Source of the DNA: Dendrolimus kikuchii
Lineage: Eukaryota; Arthropoda; Insecta; Lepidoptera; Lasiocampidae
Length of the DNA: 64,000 nt
Reading direction: 5' to 3'
Assembly: GCA_019925095.2 (NCBI GenBank)
Contig: JAHHIN020000030.1
Span: 1,950,501-2,014,500, forward strand
The notes below the pieces were generated by a model. That model made no database searches. It was given only the letters and a program-made list of their open reading frames with translations, and was not told the DNA's origin. Position numbers and translations under genes: made by a program. Shown here piece after piece: positions 10,824-22,092 of the stretch. Numbering within the stretch: the first letter of the stretch is position 1; the number at the start of each line of letters is the position of its first letter.

Positions 10824-11076
10824 ACGGCCTCTGTGGTTGAGCGGGCTAAGCCTTTGCCGGCCTACCTCACTTCAACGCAGAGGCTCCGGGTTCGATTCCT
10901 GGTATAGTAAATTTCGGAAACGTATTTTCTCCGTTATTTACTATGGTCTGGGTGTCTGGGATCGGCCCCAGAGTAGTCCGTTGTATATTACCTATAACAC
11001 AAGCGTAACTTGCTTAATTTGGGGATATACAATGTGTGTGTTTGTCTGCCGATTATTATTATTATTATTATTAAAG
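10824..11076 (+). mobile_element. tRNA-derived SINE, full copy
   Basis: The 5' region reads as a degenerate tRNA with an A-box-like GTGGTTGAGCGGGC and a perfect B box GGTTCGATTCC at 10889-10899. A tRNA-unrelated body follows and the copy ends in an (ATT)n tail at 11055-11076. Further copies occur at 15588-15728 and 32782-33017 on the minus strand, the latter also retaining the B box. An RNA polymerase III promoter is expected for the family. Confidence 0.85.
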
Positions 11077-11213
11077 ATAACCATTTCGCGCTAATATACT
11101 CTGAGAGCGTGGTATCATACCGACTGAGCCATCAATAAGAGCTAAAATCTCGTCTGCTTGATAAGACTATATTTCAATCTGATTTCAAAGGAACCGAGGC
11201 TCTTTTTCTTCAG

Positions 11214-11325
11214 TCAATCAATGTCCACAGCTGGACGTAGGCCTCCTCAAGTGTGCACGGCATATCCTAGCCTAGAAGGCGGGACCTTCGTCATCCAGCC
11301 GCTGCCGGCGACCAAGTGTCAATGA
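11214..11325 (+). repeat. Lepidopteran dispersed repeat core (CCACAGCTGGACGTAGGCCTC type)
   Basis: Contains a block close to the widespread lepidopteran sequence 'GTCCACTGCTGGACATAGGCCTC', then a Cys/Gly-rich-looking tail. From memory this core is common in moth genomes as a retroposon fragment; the superfamily is uncertain. Confidence 0.5.
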
Positions 11326-11423
11326 GTTTTTAATTTTAGTACAATATATTATAAACATTACAAGCATGAATACGAGTTCTTCTATGTGGAATAATAAAGT
11401 AAATAGACTCTAGATGAGCTTAC

Positions 11424-11594
11424 CCGAAATTTGACAGGCACCGCGTAAGATATGCCTAAAAATTCATAGTACAGTCCGTTGTATGACAATTGTCCTTCAA
11501 TGTCGCCCTGTGTAGTTTTGACAGTCCACGTGCTCTCATTTCCGAACGAAACTTCAAAAGACAAGATGGCCGCCAGAATAAGGCGTGACAGCAT
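11424..11594 (-). CDS. Carboxylesterase-like first coding exon (secreted)
   Basis: Encodes 57 residues up to a splice donor (CGG/GTAAGC at 11426-11419, minus strand). Residues 1-19 are a typical signal peptide with a hydrophobic LILAAILSF core. The mature start carries VKTTQGDIEG and YYEFLGISYAVPVKFR, which matches the N-terminal pattern of type-B carboxylesterases (V-T-x-Q-G-x-I-x-G ... F-x-G-I-P-Y-A-x-P-x-x-F-R). In insects such enzymes hydrolyse esters of odorants, hormones or xenobiotics. The open frame runs past the donor to a stop at 11382, but the homology stops at the donor. I found no second exon in the remaining 11 kb on this strand; it may be beyond the window or the fragment may be an isolated duplicate. 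This is one of very few probable host coding sequences here. Confidence 0.7.
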
Positions 11595-11631
11595 ATTCGA
11601 TTCAGGTATCTGAAAATTAGATATACATATA

Positions 11632-11771
11632 CGGGTTGTCTGGAAGAGATCGCTTCTTAGCGATAAGACCGCCCATTGTGCACTTTAGAATATTTTTAGG
11701 CTATAAGTTTTTCTGTGGTTTCTATAATGGTGTACAATAAAGTGTTATCTATCTATCTATCTATCTATCTA
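11632..11771 (+). mobile_element. 3' tail of a LINE (CR1/RTE-like) with (ATCT)n microsatellite
   Basis: Begins ACGGGTTGTCTGGAAGAGATCGC, passes through GCGATAAGACCGCC and ends GTGTACAATAAAGTGTT followed by (ATCT)6-7 at 11747-11771. The stem GATCGCTTCTTAGCGATAAG and the ACAATAAAG end are familiar as the 3' end of lepidopteran LINEs. Similar but diverged ends occur at 59945-60062. No coding sequence remains. Confidence 0.55.
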
Positions 11772-11867
11772 CTCCCTTGTATGATATTCCTCCTGTTGAT
11801 TACCTTCGTTCTGTTAATACTAGTTATCTTTTAACACTTTCTCATAATATGCTAGTATATATTTTTA

Positions 11868-12585
11868 ATATGGATGGACCCAAATTCGTTTTACGTTCGG
11901 TTTGACCGAATTCCGGCAGCTTGAGCCGAAGTTCGGCATTCGGCCGAAATTCGATTTAAATGCCGAACATTCGGTGCAATGAAAAAGTAAAATATCTACT
12001 TGCACTATTTTGAATGAAGTTAATAGAAACCATATATATCATAACCTTAGCATAAAAAATGGCATCTATATACTCATGGTCATTTATTTTAGTTAGGAAC
12101 ATGGAAATCTTAATGTGCAATGTGATAAAAATAAAATTAGTTCTTGATTGAATCTTTGCCTAATTAAATAGACATCAAATTAAAACAAAAATAAAATGAA
12201 CTTATTATTCCTCTAAGAAATCTCTAATTCCTCTAAGTAGTGCAGCTGCTTAATTATAATGCGTAACTTGAATTAAAAAAAAATACATCTAAGGAACATC
12301 AGCAGTTATAACTTTAATTTTGATTGAAATCACTCTTTACCAATTGAACTTTATGAATTTAGAATTATGAAATGGTGATTTTTTTTCTCAATCAAAGGTC
12401 TAAAAATATATTCTTTAACAACCTACCCATACTTAAAATTTACTAGAGGCAGTTTATGGTGTAAAAAAGCCAAAAATTCGTTGTTATCAAGTTGACGTTG
12501 TCAACAGGTCACGATGTTTTGCTCCTGAAAAAGCAAGTTCGGCCGAAGTTCGTATTCGGTTCAAACCACATTCGGCCCATCCCTA
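11868..12585. mobile_element. hAT-type non-autonomous DNA transposon (MITE)
   Basis: 718 bp between terminal inverted repeats of the CAGGGATGGGCC type (left mutated to TATGGATGGACC, right GGCCCATCCCTA). An exact 8-bp target-site duplication ATTTTTAA lies at 11860-11867 and 12586-12593. Subterminal regions hold clustered TTCGGCCGAA motifs in both orientations. The 8-bp TSD and terminal sequence fit the hAT superfamily. No transposase is encoded; the interior is AT-rich. Confidence 0.85.
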
Positions 12586-12593
12586 ATTTTTAA

Positions 12594-13165
12594 ACACATT
12601 TGCTTAGAAATTCATTTACAAATCCTGTATACATTGTTCGAAAGTTAAAGATTACGCACCATACAACGGAACATGCGGTAAAATAGGTACTCTCACCTAA
12701 TTACCTATTTTACCGCACGCCGTGTGGTGAAATATGTACTTAGTTGGAAAAAAAATATTAGGACTCTATCAAGGAGTTTCATATAACGAGAATAAATAAG
12801 CTGAATAATCGAACCTCTTTGGAAGCATTTTTGATCAATACATTTGTCTCACTTTAATACTAAAAAGAAAAAGAGCTGAGACATGTAGTTCTAATTTTCA
12901 TTAATCGCATGTGACGCTATTTGCAAATGGCGCCCATTTTCATATTAAAAATGTCTAAGATTGTTGCGACTTTCCAACTGATATTTATGTATGTTACATT
13001 ACCTATTATACTATTTTCTCGCAAATGTGTTAAAAAAACCTGACACACGTGCGGTTGTTGGTTTTTACAAACTCTTGTCTGTAGCAAGCCCTAGACTTCG
13101 CCTCGGGCTTACATTCGTCTACTCGTTTGTAAAATCCCAATTTACCGCACTAGTATTACAAATAA
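12594..13165. other. Spacer with one perfect 16-bp inverted repeat
   Basis: Contains TGCGGTAAAATAGGTA (12674-12689) and its exact reverse complement (12702-12717), separated by 12 bp. A partial third copy of the motif (TTTACCGCAC) occurs at 13141-13150. No coding potential seen. Confidence 0.55.
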
Positions 13166-13470
13166 CTAGGGTATGCCCGCGGCTTCGACCACGCTTGACT
13201 TGAAATTCCCGCAGGATTCCCGGAACACAAAGTTTCACACAATCTGTTACATAAAAACGGCTATCGATCTGTGAATAAATCACATTCGATTTCCACATTT
13301 TTTTCAATCGAGTCATTTTAAATTATTCCCAGAAAAATGTCCGGAGGATACTCAGAATGAAAGGTAGCGCAGATTTTAAGTCTAAAAATTTCCTGTCGAT
13401 CTGCGAAACCCGCATCTAAATCGGCCCAGTAGTTTTTACGTGAATCCTGAATAAACAGACAAGAGATCCA
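13166..13470 (-). mobile_element. Helitron-like remnant
   Basis: On the minus strand it ends with CCGCGGGCATACCCTAG followed by T, the type of 3' end (hairpin region then CTAG/T) seen in lepidopteran Helitrons. Upstream it holds the phrase AAAACTACTGGGCCGATTT that is usual in these elements. The 5' boundary is not clear. Confidence 0.5.
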
Positions 13471-14634
13471 AAAAAAATCGCATCGTGCTCTCCGTCGTTT
13501 ATATAGCGTAGTAGCTGCGCCCCGCGGTCTCACCCGCGTGGTGATGGAAAATCATTATATTTTGGATAATTCACAATATCTTTATTAAATTATATTATAC
13601 AACACTTTAGTTCGTTGCCACTTAGAATACTGCTCATGTATCTGGTGTGCCTCCTCTGATTCCAGACATGCTATTACGAAAGTCTTCTACATTCTTCAGG
13701 TCAAAACCAACCTAGGCCTCAGCAGCCCTATCACAAGAATGTGCAATACATACAACCATCTAAACTCAAAATTAGATGATCTCGATATCTTTCACAAAAC
13801 ATATAATTGCTTTAAAAATAAAGTGTTGACATCAGCTGTGACTATAAAAAAATTGATAGGCCGTTCATGTTTGCACTTGTACTTAGTTATATATTTATTT
13901 TTAATTTAATTCTTTTTGCATTTTTTTTTTGCTTTACCTTATTAATTTTGACAACATTATTCATTCATTAACTTTTAACTATATTTGTACTTGACACATG
14001 CATAATATTGACATTAATTAATTAAGATACTAGTAATTGACATTCGAATTGTAAATGCTGTGCACTCCTTTAATGGGTCCACACATCAGAACTTTTATAT
14101 TAAAGAATTTGTAATGTAACATAATACTTTCTTAATAATCTGTGCAATTTTTTTTTCTAGAAACGTATAAGGTCTACCATTCAAAACGAACTCAGAATAA
14201 CTAAAGCTAATATAAATAAATAATGCCCTTTTTGTTTTGTCTGATAACATTTATACTTTTTTGAACGTGACTTATTTCATTGTCCGTATCACTTTAAAGT
14301 TATGCAAATATTGGGAAGGTCTGAAATCACTTTTAAAGAGAATTTTAGAGAATCACATCGCCTCTTTCCTTCAATAATGTGTTATCTCAAATATTGACAT
14401 TTTAGAAAAGAGTTTTTTGACTTTCACTAAATTCTTTATTCCTTATTGTACACAAAAAGTTACATACAAAATTATAGAATAGTGGGGATGTACAAAGAGG
14501 AGCTTAACCCTAAAAGAGGTTTCTTCCAGCAAACCTATGAGTCTAGCGAGAAGGGGAGATGCATAAGGCAGGGTTGTGTACACAAAAGATATTTAACGAT
14601 ATAAGATATAATACAAACAGATTAACAAAATAAA
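13471..14634. other. AT-rich spacer
   Basis: No ORF, repeat or RNA structure that I can support. The first 80 bp contain another GC-rich transposon end-like piece (GCTGCGCCCCGCGGTCTCACCCGCG). Confidence 0.4.
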
Positions 14635-15395
14635 TCTATACTAATATTATAAAGCTGAAGAATTTATTTGTTTGTTTAAACGCGCTAATCTCAGGAACCG
14701 CTAGTTCGATTTGAAAAATTATTTCAGTGTTGAATAGTACATTTATCGAGGAAGGCTAAAGGCTATATTATATTTTCAAAAAATTAGGAATCCTTACTAA
14801 AAGTCCAATAATGTAACCCAAGGTGTAAAAAAATGACCCGAAAAAATCCTTACACGGCGTGCGCTGCGAGAACTATTGATTATAGAACAAAATAATGTAC
14901 TACCATTTTGCAGAACATATAATTGTCTACAAAAAATATCGCGTAGTCATATATCTAACTATTGTAGTTATCTCACAATAAGTGTTTCTTTTATTTTTTT
15001 AAATAATTAAAATGCCGTCGCTTCAAAAACTCTTTATTTTGTATCTTGGTATTAATCCTTATCAAAATAAATTTCTCCAAATTCAAGACGAATTCAATAC
15101 CTTTCTAGAACTTTTTGAATTATTCAATTCGGACGTTTCATTCAAAAGATGTCGCGATATTTAAAATGTAAGTATTAGTGTTGTAGCCAAATATGCTAAT
15201 ATTGTTTGATTGAACGCGCTAATCTCAGGAATTACTGGTCTGATTTGGAAAATTCTTTCAGTGTTGGATAGCCCACTTATCGAGGAAGGCTATAGGCTAT
15301 ATATCATCACGCTAAGACCTCCAATGAAGAATGTTTCAAAATCGGAGGAGTTTTGAAAGCAAATTCCACGCGGACGACGTCGCGGGCACAGCTAG
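14635..15395 (+). mobile_element. Non-autonomous Helitron (lepidopteran type)
   Basis: Starts A/TCTATACTAATATTATAAAG and ends CGCGGGCACAGCTAG, the diagnostic Helitron termini (5' TC, 3' CTRR) of a family common in Lepidoptera. Two related internal blocks, each with 'AACGCGCTAATCTCAGGAA...TCGAGGAAGGCTA', begin near 14679 and 15213, so the copy contains an internal duplication or is two copies merged. No Rep/helicase remnant. Confidence 0.8.
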
Positions 15396-15587
15396 CACAT
15401 TATATACAAGATACTCTTAAGATATATACATACATACATATATAATGTAAAATATAGATATATAAGGATAATTTAAGATAGATAGTGCTCTTTGACTAAA
15501 AGATACAAAGTGACTCGTTTTGATGCAATTATTTATTGAAGGTTGAAAAGACTTCAATGTTTCAATTTTCAAGATAATACACACATT

Positions 15588-15728
15588 ATTATTATTATTT
15601 TATTAATAATAAATAATAAGCAAGTTACGCTTTTGTTATAGGTGATATACAACGGACTACTCTGGGACCAGTCCCAGCCACCCAGACCAAAGTAAATAAT
15701 AGAAAATTCGTTTCCGAAATTTACCATA
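15588..15728 (-). mobile_element. tRNA-derived SINE, 5'-truncated
   Basis: Minus-strand copy of the body and AT-rich tail of the SINE at 10824-11076, lacking the tRNA-related head. It abuts the T-rich tail of the next repeat. Confidence 0.75.
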
Positions 15729-16050
15729 TTTTTTTATTTATTTTTTTATTGCAGGAGATCAGCAGACAGGCAGACGGCCCACTTGATGGAAAGTGGTTAT
15801 CATCGCCTATGGACATTTGCAACACCAAAGTTGCTACAAATGCGCTGCTGCTCTCTTAAGGGAAACTGGAACCTGATCACTAATGCCGGAACACAACTCA
15901 AGGTTGTTATGGCGATATACTTTAGACTAGGGGTGGTAGCCATCCAGGCGGGCAAATGCCCTACCACCTGGCTGTGGGTTGTTAAGTCGCCTCTTACGAC
16001 AGGCCGCCCGACCGCAGGAAATTGTATTCTTTCTCCGTTCCTGCACGGAT
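15728..16050 (-). mobile_element. ~310-bp SINE-like repeat, copy a
   Basis: Sense strand is minus. It begins CCGTGCAGGAACGGAGAAAG, runs through GCGGCCTGTCGTAAGAGGCGAC and CCACAGCCAGGTGGTAGGGC, and ends TCTGCTGATCTCCTGCAATAAA with an A-rich tail. Six copies in the window (a-f) share both ends. I see no clear tRNA promoter, so this could be a SINE of another origin or the non-autonomous 3' end of a LINE. The open frames in it are not conserved between copies. Confidence 0.75.
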
Positions 16051-16203
16051 AATATTTATATTTTATCTATAGCCTTAAAAATACGCGACTCTCTCATAGC
16101 TACATTAGTGTACATACATATGTTAATTGTCAATATTTAATAAAAAATGAAAATATATTCATATTAAATTGTCTAGGTTTAAGTTATACATACACACATA
16201 ACT

Positions 16204-16532
16204 TCACGCCAGTTCCCTTGCGGGGTAGGCACGGACAACAGAGCGCCATTTAGGCTTATTCTTACACACCTTACTTGCTTCTTTGACATTCATAACTCTT
16301 GTCATGCACGCTCGTCTGTTCTTAAGGCTCCTGACATCACCTTCTGCTAGTACACGATCAATTTGATCACGGAAGGTGTGTCGTGGCCTTCCACGACTTC
16401 TGCATCCATACACTTTTGCATTGTACATCTGTTTAGTCATTCTTTCCACATGCCCGAACCACCGGAGCATTCCTTTCCTTAACTTCACCCCGACACTCTC
16501 TTTCAGACCAACTCTCTTTCTTACTTCGGTAG
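16204..16532 (-). pseudogene. RTE-type LINE ORF fragment (C-terminal tail)
   Basis: About 105 residues open on the minus strand, containing LRWFGHVERM and GCRSRGRPRHTFRDQID, a motif pair typical of the C-terminal end of RTE-type endonuclease-reverse transcriptases. The frame is open upstream of the GTG at 16488, so this is a fragment and not a gene of its own. It ends in CARELA-like sequence and a stop at 16204. No RT motif remains nearby. Confidence 0.65.
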
Positions 16533-16554
16533 GTTTAAGTTATGGTGAACAATA

Positions 16555-17223
16555 AAGTGTTTTCATTCATTTAACATCATTCGCAGTTAATAAAAATAAC
16601 GCATCTCTAACTACATCTGCGTGAAATGGTCTGTAACTATAACAATACCACAGGTGAAGCAGTAAGGTAAAGAAAAACAATTATAGATTACGCAATTTAT
16701 CTTTTGTAATTGTAATGTCATAATTCATTATCTTTAATCTCACCATCATGTATTAGTTCATCACGTTTTTATCTTCTGTATGGGATAACAATGAATTGCA
16801 CCTTATCTTAAAGCATTAGTAAGATTTTGTCGATAATGTTAGAATCATTATACCTTACAGTTCGATCGTTCGTTGTGATACAATGCACACAATACACCAT
16901 GTGCAAGTTCCATCCTGCATGGAGTATTGTCCTGATCTTTGGTCAGCCAAATACCAGTTGGAGTCGTTTCCGTTTTTTAAAGTGTACCACAAAAATATAT
17001 AGATTGTGGAATAGATAGATGATTAATAGAGCTTATGTCGAATTTTAACCCATAATAAAGCAAAATATGAGGTGTTGGTAAGTTAAAAGGAATGAAAACA
17101 GAGAAATAATGAAGAACAAATAAAAATACCATTCCTACTCAAGCGCCTGTAGGAAATATAATACCAAAAGATATTTACTAAGTTGCTCTTTAAAATGGAT
17201 AGGCGCTCTTTAAGTATTTAAAC
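16555..17223. other. AT-rich spacer
   Basis: Begins just after a GAACAATAAAGTG LINE-end-like motif at 16540-16552. No further feature seen. Confidence 0.4.
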
Positions 17224-17277
17224 AACCAGTTCTAAATAAAAAGTCCTTATAACCAGTTCTAAATAAAAAGTCCTTAT
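17224..17277 (+). repeat. Exact 27-bp tandem duplication
   Basis: Two identical 27-bp copies (17224-17250 and 17251-17277) of a unit beginning AACCAGTTCTAAATAAAAAG. It lies directly against the left TSD of the LINE insertion at 17291. Confidence 0.95.
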
Positions 17278-17290
17278 AACTATTACACAA

Positions 17291-17892
17291 GCACATACCT
17301 CCATGATTCGTGGAACATGTGCTGGAAAGAGAGTGGTCGTATCAAGGGTCGTTTCCTGTACGGTTTGCAGTCGTCGGTTCCCAAGAAGCCCTGGTTCGCC
17401 AAACTCTCGTTTGGTAAAACTGCTACTTCCATTTTGATTCGCATGCGCCTTGGACATCTCTGCATTCCGGTGCATTTACATAGACTTGGAATTGTCTCGA
17501 GGCCAGCCTGCGAATGCGGTGAGAATTATTGTGACATGAACCATGTTTTTTTGTCCTGTCCTATGTATGATCACACTTCTCTTTACGACTCTTTAATTTC
17601 TCTTTCCGTTCCTCTTCCTACTTCTATGTCTTTATTACTTAAGGATTGTAAATTAGATGTATATAGTATATTAAATTCATTTATTGTAAATAATCAAATT
17701 AAACTTTAATTTTAGTAGTTTGTACATATTTAGTAATTATTTTGACACGTTTTTCCAAATTTTCGGTAAAATTTCTATTTTTTCGCGTTACGTTTCCCTC
17801 GTTTTATAAAACTGAATTGAAAAGCCATTTACACATGACTCTGGCTAAATGCACAAACCGTGCCAAGCCATTATTGAACAAAGAAGAAGAAG
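17291..17892 (+). mobile_element. 5'-truncated I-like LINE with GAA tail
   Basis: 602-bp insertion flanked by an exact 13-bp TSD AACTATTACACAA at 17278-17290 and 17893-17905. It ends in a (GAA)n tail at 17880-17892. It consists of the last part of an ORF2 and a 3' UTR. Confidence 0.9.
17293..17709 (+). pseudogene. I-like LINE ORF2 C-terminal fragment
   Basis: About 138 residues ending at a stop at 17709. It carries the block LRLGHLCIPVHLHRLGI followed by CECGENYCDMNHVFLSC (C-x-C...H-x4-C), which aligns with the C-terminus of the RT-RNase H LINE at 40743-43949 (LRLGHCCCPVFLAKLRI ... CECGLADGSVHHIFFEC). It is a different family from that element. The 5' part of the ORF was never inserted, judging from the TSD position. 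Confidence 0.8.
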
Positions 17893-17946
17893 AACTATTA
17901 CACAATTTTATAAAATATATGAATTTGAAACGGAGATAATAAGGAC

Positions 17947-18523
17947 TTTTTTATTTTTTATTGCGTGAGTTCATCAGACAGGCAAACGGCCCACCTAATA
18001 GAAAGCGGTTACCTTTCTATTCACCTATGGACATTTGTAACACCAAAGGTGCTACAAATGCTGCTCTTTAAAGAGAGGCTGGAACCAGGCCACTGATGCC
18101 GGAACACATCTCAAGGTTGTTATGGCGGCATACTCTAGACCAATCTCCAGAAGTTGAGGTAGCGTAATGGCTAGCGCATGCGTCCCAAATTCAAAGGGCG
18201 CGGGTTAAAATCCTGGCCGAAACGCATGCACTACTTAAGCAGTTTTCTGACCTAATATGCATATTAGTACAAATACCACATGCTAACAACGGCGAAGGAA
18301 GACATCGAGATGAAACCTGCACATCGAGATAACTTATGTGTCAAACCTGTCCAGCCGCCTTGGACAAGCGTGATGGGTATATTGTCCGTTCCCCTACAGT
18401 GGTAGCCGCGAGCCCTGCAGTGGGACGTTTATAGACTGTTAATATACTCTATACTACTGTAGACCAGGGATGGTAGCCATCCAGATGAGCAAATGCCCTA
18501 CCACCTGGCTGTGGTCGCCTCTT
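17947..18523 (-). mobile_element. ~310-bp SINE-like repeat, copy b (left parts)
   Basis: Copy b is split in three: 17947-18142, 18467-18523 and 22628-22690. It is interrupted by a tRNA-derived SINE (18143-18459) and by the R1-clade LINE (18524-22627). This gives an order of events: repeat b first, then both insertions. Confidence 0.8.
18143..18459 (+). mobile_element. tRNA-derived SINE, second family
   Basis: The head GAGGTAGCGTAATGGCTAGCGC with a degenerate B box GGTTAAAATCC (18204-18214) looks tRNA-derived. The remaining body is unrelated to the SINE at 10824. Flanking TAGACCA at 18136-18142 and 18460-18466 is a plausible short TSD within repeat b. Confidence 0.65.
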
Positions 18524-18897
18524 TTTTTTTTTTTTTTTGAGGCGAAGGAAAATGCTTAACCGATTTACGCACAAACTGGGTCGTTGCTAGGGGAACGACA
18601 CGCGTCGGTCGGGGGCGATAACTCTGCAGCAATAGTATGCTCTTGGCAGTGCTCCGTCCGCGATCGACGTCACAGAATAGTGTGGAAGACTCCGAGCGTT
18701 GCTACACGAGCGAGCAACCCCAATACCCACTAAAAACCCCCTCCTCCCTGTCGACCCTGCGCTTTTGTTTGTGTTGGAAAGGCTGAGATTTAGAACATAG
18801 TTACGCCCAGTCGATCCAGCGCAATAAAGTGCCTGGAGTGTGCCCTGGGAGAACACACCCCACTTCGTTGTGCGGGGGTAGAAGGTCCTTTGCTCTC

Positions 18898-21800
18898 CTA
18901 GCAAGCTAAAGGCCCCCCGCGGTAAACGGAACCTAGCTCAGGGAGGGAAGTAATGCGCGTACCTGCCTCTCCGGGTGCCAGCTGAAGGCCGGCGACCTCG
19001 AGAAGACTTCTCTCCCTGTCGCGTTCTGCGGCCTCACTGAGTGACATTACTGTCTCGCAAAAAGTAACCGCAGCCCCCCAATTGTCGCCGCTCTGCAGCA
19101 TGGCCTTGACCAGGTCGCAGAGCGAATTGACCGGACCTACGTGCGTCTCAAGTTCGAAACGCTGCGGTGCTCATGCGGCGCACTCGACTAGCGTGTGTAG
19201 CGCCGTGTCGGGCGCGCTGCACTGACGGCAGTCCGGGGAAGGCAAGCAGCCCACAGTGCGATACAGATACTTATCGAAACATCCGTGTCCGGTAAGTATC
19301 TGCGTCGTTCTGAAGGTCAGGGTGCCGCTGGTGCGGTTGACCCATTCCGTCAGCTGTGGCCTGATTGCATCCACCGTGTAGCCGCCATAGGCCGCAGGGT
19401 TGTCGAGCTCTTGAGACCAGACGGCGATCATGGAGGCGGTTTTCCGCTTTCTGATCGCCTCGATTTCGACCTGACAGAAGGTCAGGCCTCTAGCTAGGGC
19501 ATCCTGCCGGGTGCGACGCACCTCTGCCAGGACGTTCGCCTGGAGATGCCAGGGCAGATCGCCTGCCAGGAGGGTGGCCGCCGTCCGCGACACTGTGCGA
19601 TACCCCCGTATGGTCCTCACGGCCAGAACCCGCTGCGCCCGGTGCAGCAGGGTTCTGTTGTGGCGGTGAAGTGCAGTGGACCAGACGGGTGCACCGTACA
19701 GCGCCATACTCCTCAGGATGCCAGAGTAAAGTTTCCGCGTCGCACCCCCCGGGCCCCTCACGTTGGGAAGCAGCCTCGAGAGTGCGCCCGCGGATTTGAC
19801 GAGTTTGGGAACTAGCTGCTCAAAGTGCGCTTTGAACAGCCATTTCCCATCGAGAACTAGCCCCAGATATTTCATCTGGGGCCCTACTCTAATCGCCACC
19901 CCTTGGACCGAAACGGTCAAGTCCACGGGGGGATTGCGAAATTTCCTATGGAACATGACGGCCTCCGTTTTCGCGGGGGAGACCCTCAAGCCCAGCCTAG
20001 CTATTCGATCTACGACAATCGCCAACCCGGCGTTGGCGACGTCCACGGATTCCGCAAATGACGCAGCGCGTGCCGTGAGTAGGGTGTCGTCCGCAAAGCA
20101 GATCAGCCCTACCCCGGGCAGGACCGGAACCCGAAGGATCCAGTCATAACCTACGTTCCAAAGAATCGGCCCGAGGACCGACCCCTGTGGAACGCCGCAC
20201 GCGACGCGTCGCCGACCTAACACGGGATTGCCGGGCTCACCGCCCTTCCAAAGGATATGTCGATCCTGCAGGTACGCGCCCAACAGCCTCGTGAGGTACG
20301 AGGGGACTGCATGCGCGCGGAGCCCCTCTCTGATCGTCTCATGAGGGAGGCTATTAAAGGCGTTCGCTATATCTAGCGACACCGCAAGAACGACATCCTT
20401 CGCTTGGACGGCTTCGTCCGTCAACGTTCGCAGTGTCTCGAAGGCGTCCATCGTGGAGCGCCTCCGCCGAAACCCGAACTGCGTTTCTGAAAGCCCTGGC
20501 TCCACAGCGTCGAGATGCTTCACGAGCCGCTCCGCCAAGATCTTTTCGAAGACCTTAGCGACCTCGTTCAGCAGCACTATGGGCCTGAAGGCGGGCGGAT
20601 CGTTGGGAGGCCGACCTCCCTTGGGGATCAGGCACAAACGCCCCTCCTTCCATTGCGACGGGAACCGACCTGCGCGAATACAGGCTTCGAACAGTTCCCG
20701 CAGCTGGCCGCGTGGGTGTTTAGCGGCCAGGAAGAGGAGTCGACCTGGAACCCCGTCGGATCCCGGTGCCGTCTTCCTGCCCCGGAGCCGGTCCAGGGCA
20801 ACGTCTAGTTCCCCCTCGGAGATGAAGTGAGGCTCCTCGTCCGTGGGGGTGTCGGGAACGGGTGGACCCATACTGGGGGGAGTGAAGTTTCCCGGATCCG
20901 GGAAGAGCCCGTCGATAACCGACCGGAGCACCTCGGGTTCGAGCGTTTCCGTGACCGTGGATGTGCAAGGCCGCAACGTGTTGCGGGCCCCACGGTACGG
21001 ACGCCCCCAAGGGTCCCGATCGAGCGTCTCGAGAAGCTCGGCCCGAGCCCGGGCTTTTGCTTGCAATATTGCAATCGAAAGGGCCTTTCTGGCCTCCCTA
21101 AACTCGCCCACGAGTCCATTTTCCGCGACGTAGTCCGGAGGACGGCGCGCTCTGCAGCGTTTGAGTCTGTGGCTGATGATGCGAACTGCCTTTCGCATCT
21201 CGCCCAGCTCCTCGGTCCACCAGTGGACCTGCTTGCACGGAGGCTGCCGCTTGGAGACGCGAGGCATCACCGCGTCGCAAACCCTCGTCAGGGTCTTACG
21301 CATGTACTCTGCCTGCGACTCCAGGTTCGCGAATTCGGCTGGGTAGGCCCAGCTTTCCGTGAGTGCCCACTCCTCGGCCTGCTCCGGATCGAGCTTGGTA
21401 AGGGCCCAACGCGGGAGGAGAGGGGGGCGATGAACAGGGCTCGGACCGGAGGAGGGGGTAAGCTCAAATCTGATGTGCCGATGATCAGAGAGCGACTCCA
21501 CCTCCTCCAGCACCCTCCATCCGACAACTCTGCGGGCGGCCGCATGAGTGGCGAATGACAGGTCGATGACCGATCCACCCCGCGCGCGCACGCAGGTCTG
21601 GACCGATCCCTGGTTCAATATGGTCAGGCCGGTTTGAAGAGCCCATTCCTCAACCGTCCGGCCCCTAGGTTCCGTGAACGCATTTCCCCAGGAACAGTGC
21701 TTTGCGTTAAAGTCGCCCATCACGAAAATCGTTTTAGGCGACAGTCTGCCTATGGCAGCCTTGATGGCGTCCAAGCGAAGCTCGAACTCCGCCAGGGGGC

Positions 21801-22092
21801 GGTTGCGCGAAAAGTAAACGCCTGTGACGACGATACTCCCGCTCTCCGCCACCGCATAGCCCTTTCCTCTTTCGAGACATGTAAGCGGTGTGCCAGACCC
21901 GGCTCTGGCCACCACCGCTACCACGTCGTCGAGGTCGCCCACCCAATTGCCGCAAGGCGGCACGTAATAAGGTTCGCTTATTACGGCCAAGTTCGCTTGC
22001 CACTCCGCCATCGCCTGCAGGCACAAGTCCTGAGCGGTGGGGGAGTGGTTTACGTTCGCCTGAAATAGTGCTGTTACGGGCGTACTAGGCAT
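18898..22092 (-). pseudogene. R1-clade LINE ORF2 with premature stop and 22-bp deletion
   Basis: The first 973 codons from the ATG at 22092 are open. An in-frame ATG 33 bases upstream lies in ORF1 and is not preferred. Endonuclease motifs GDFNAKHCSWGN and SDHRHIRF, RT motifs LDIANAFNSLP, GVPQGSVLGP and FADD, and the QILTGHGCFDKYL block are present. The YADD position reads CFADD. At 19171-19173 the conserved Trp after VECAA is replaced by TGA. Further on, 22 bp present in the copies at 28.6 and 38.0 kb are missing after GAGAAGAC (about 19003), shifting the remaining tail. The C-terminal CCHC (CRQCSAPDTALHTLVEC) precedes the stop, so a nearly complete protein could still be made. Confidence 0.9.

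Noticed and set aside
10824..10900. A tRNA gene
   Set aside because: The B box is good but the sequence does not fold into a full cloverleaf and is fused to a SINE body.
20453..20830. Opposite-strand open frames across the GC-rich LINE copies
   Set aside because: High GC content removes stops by chance; all are shadows of ORF1 or ORF2.
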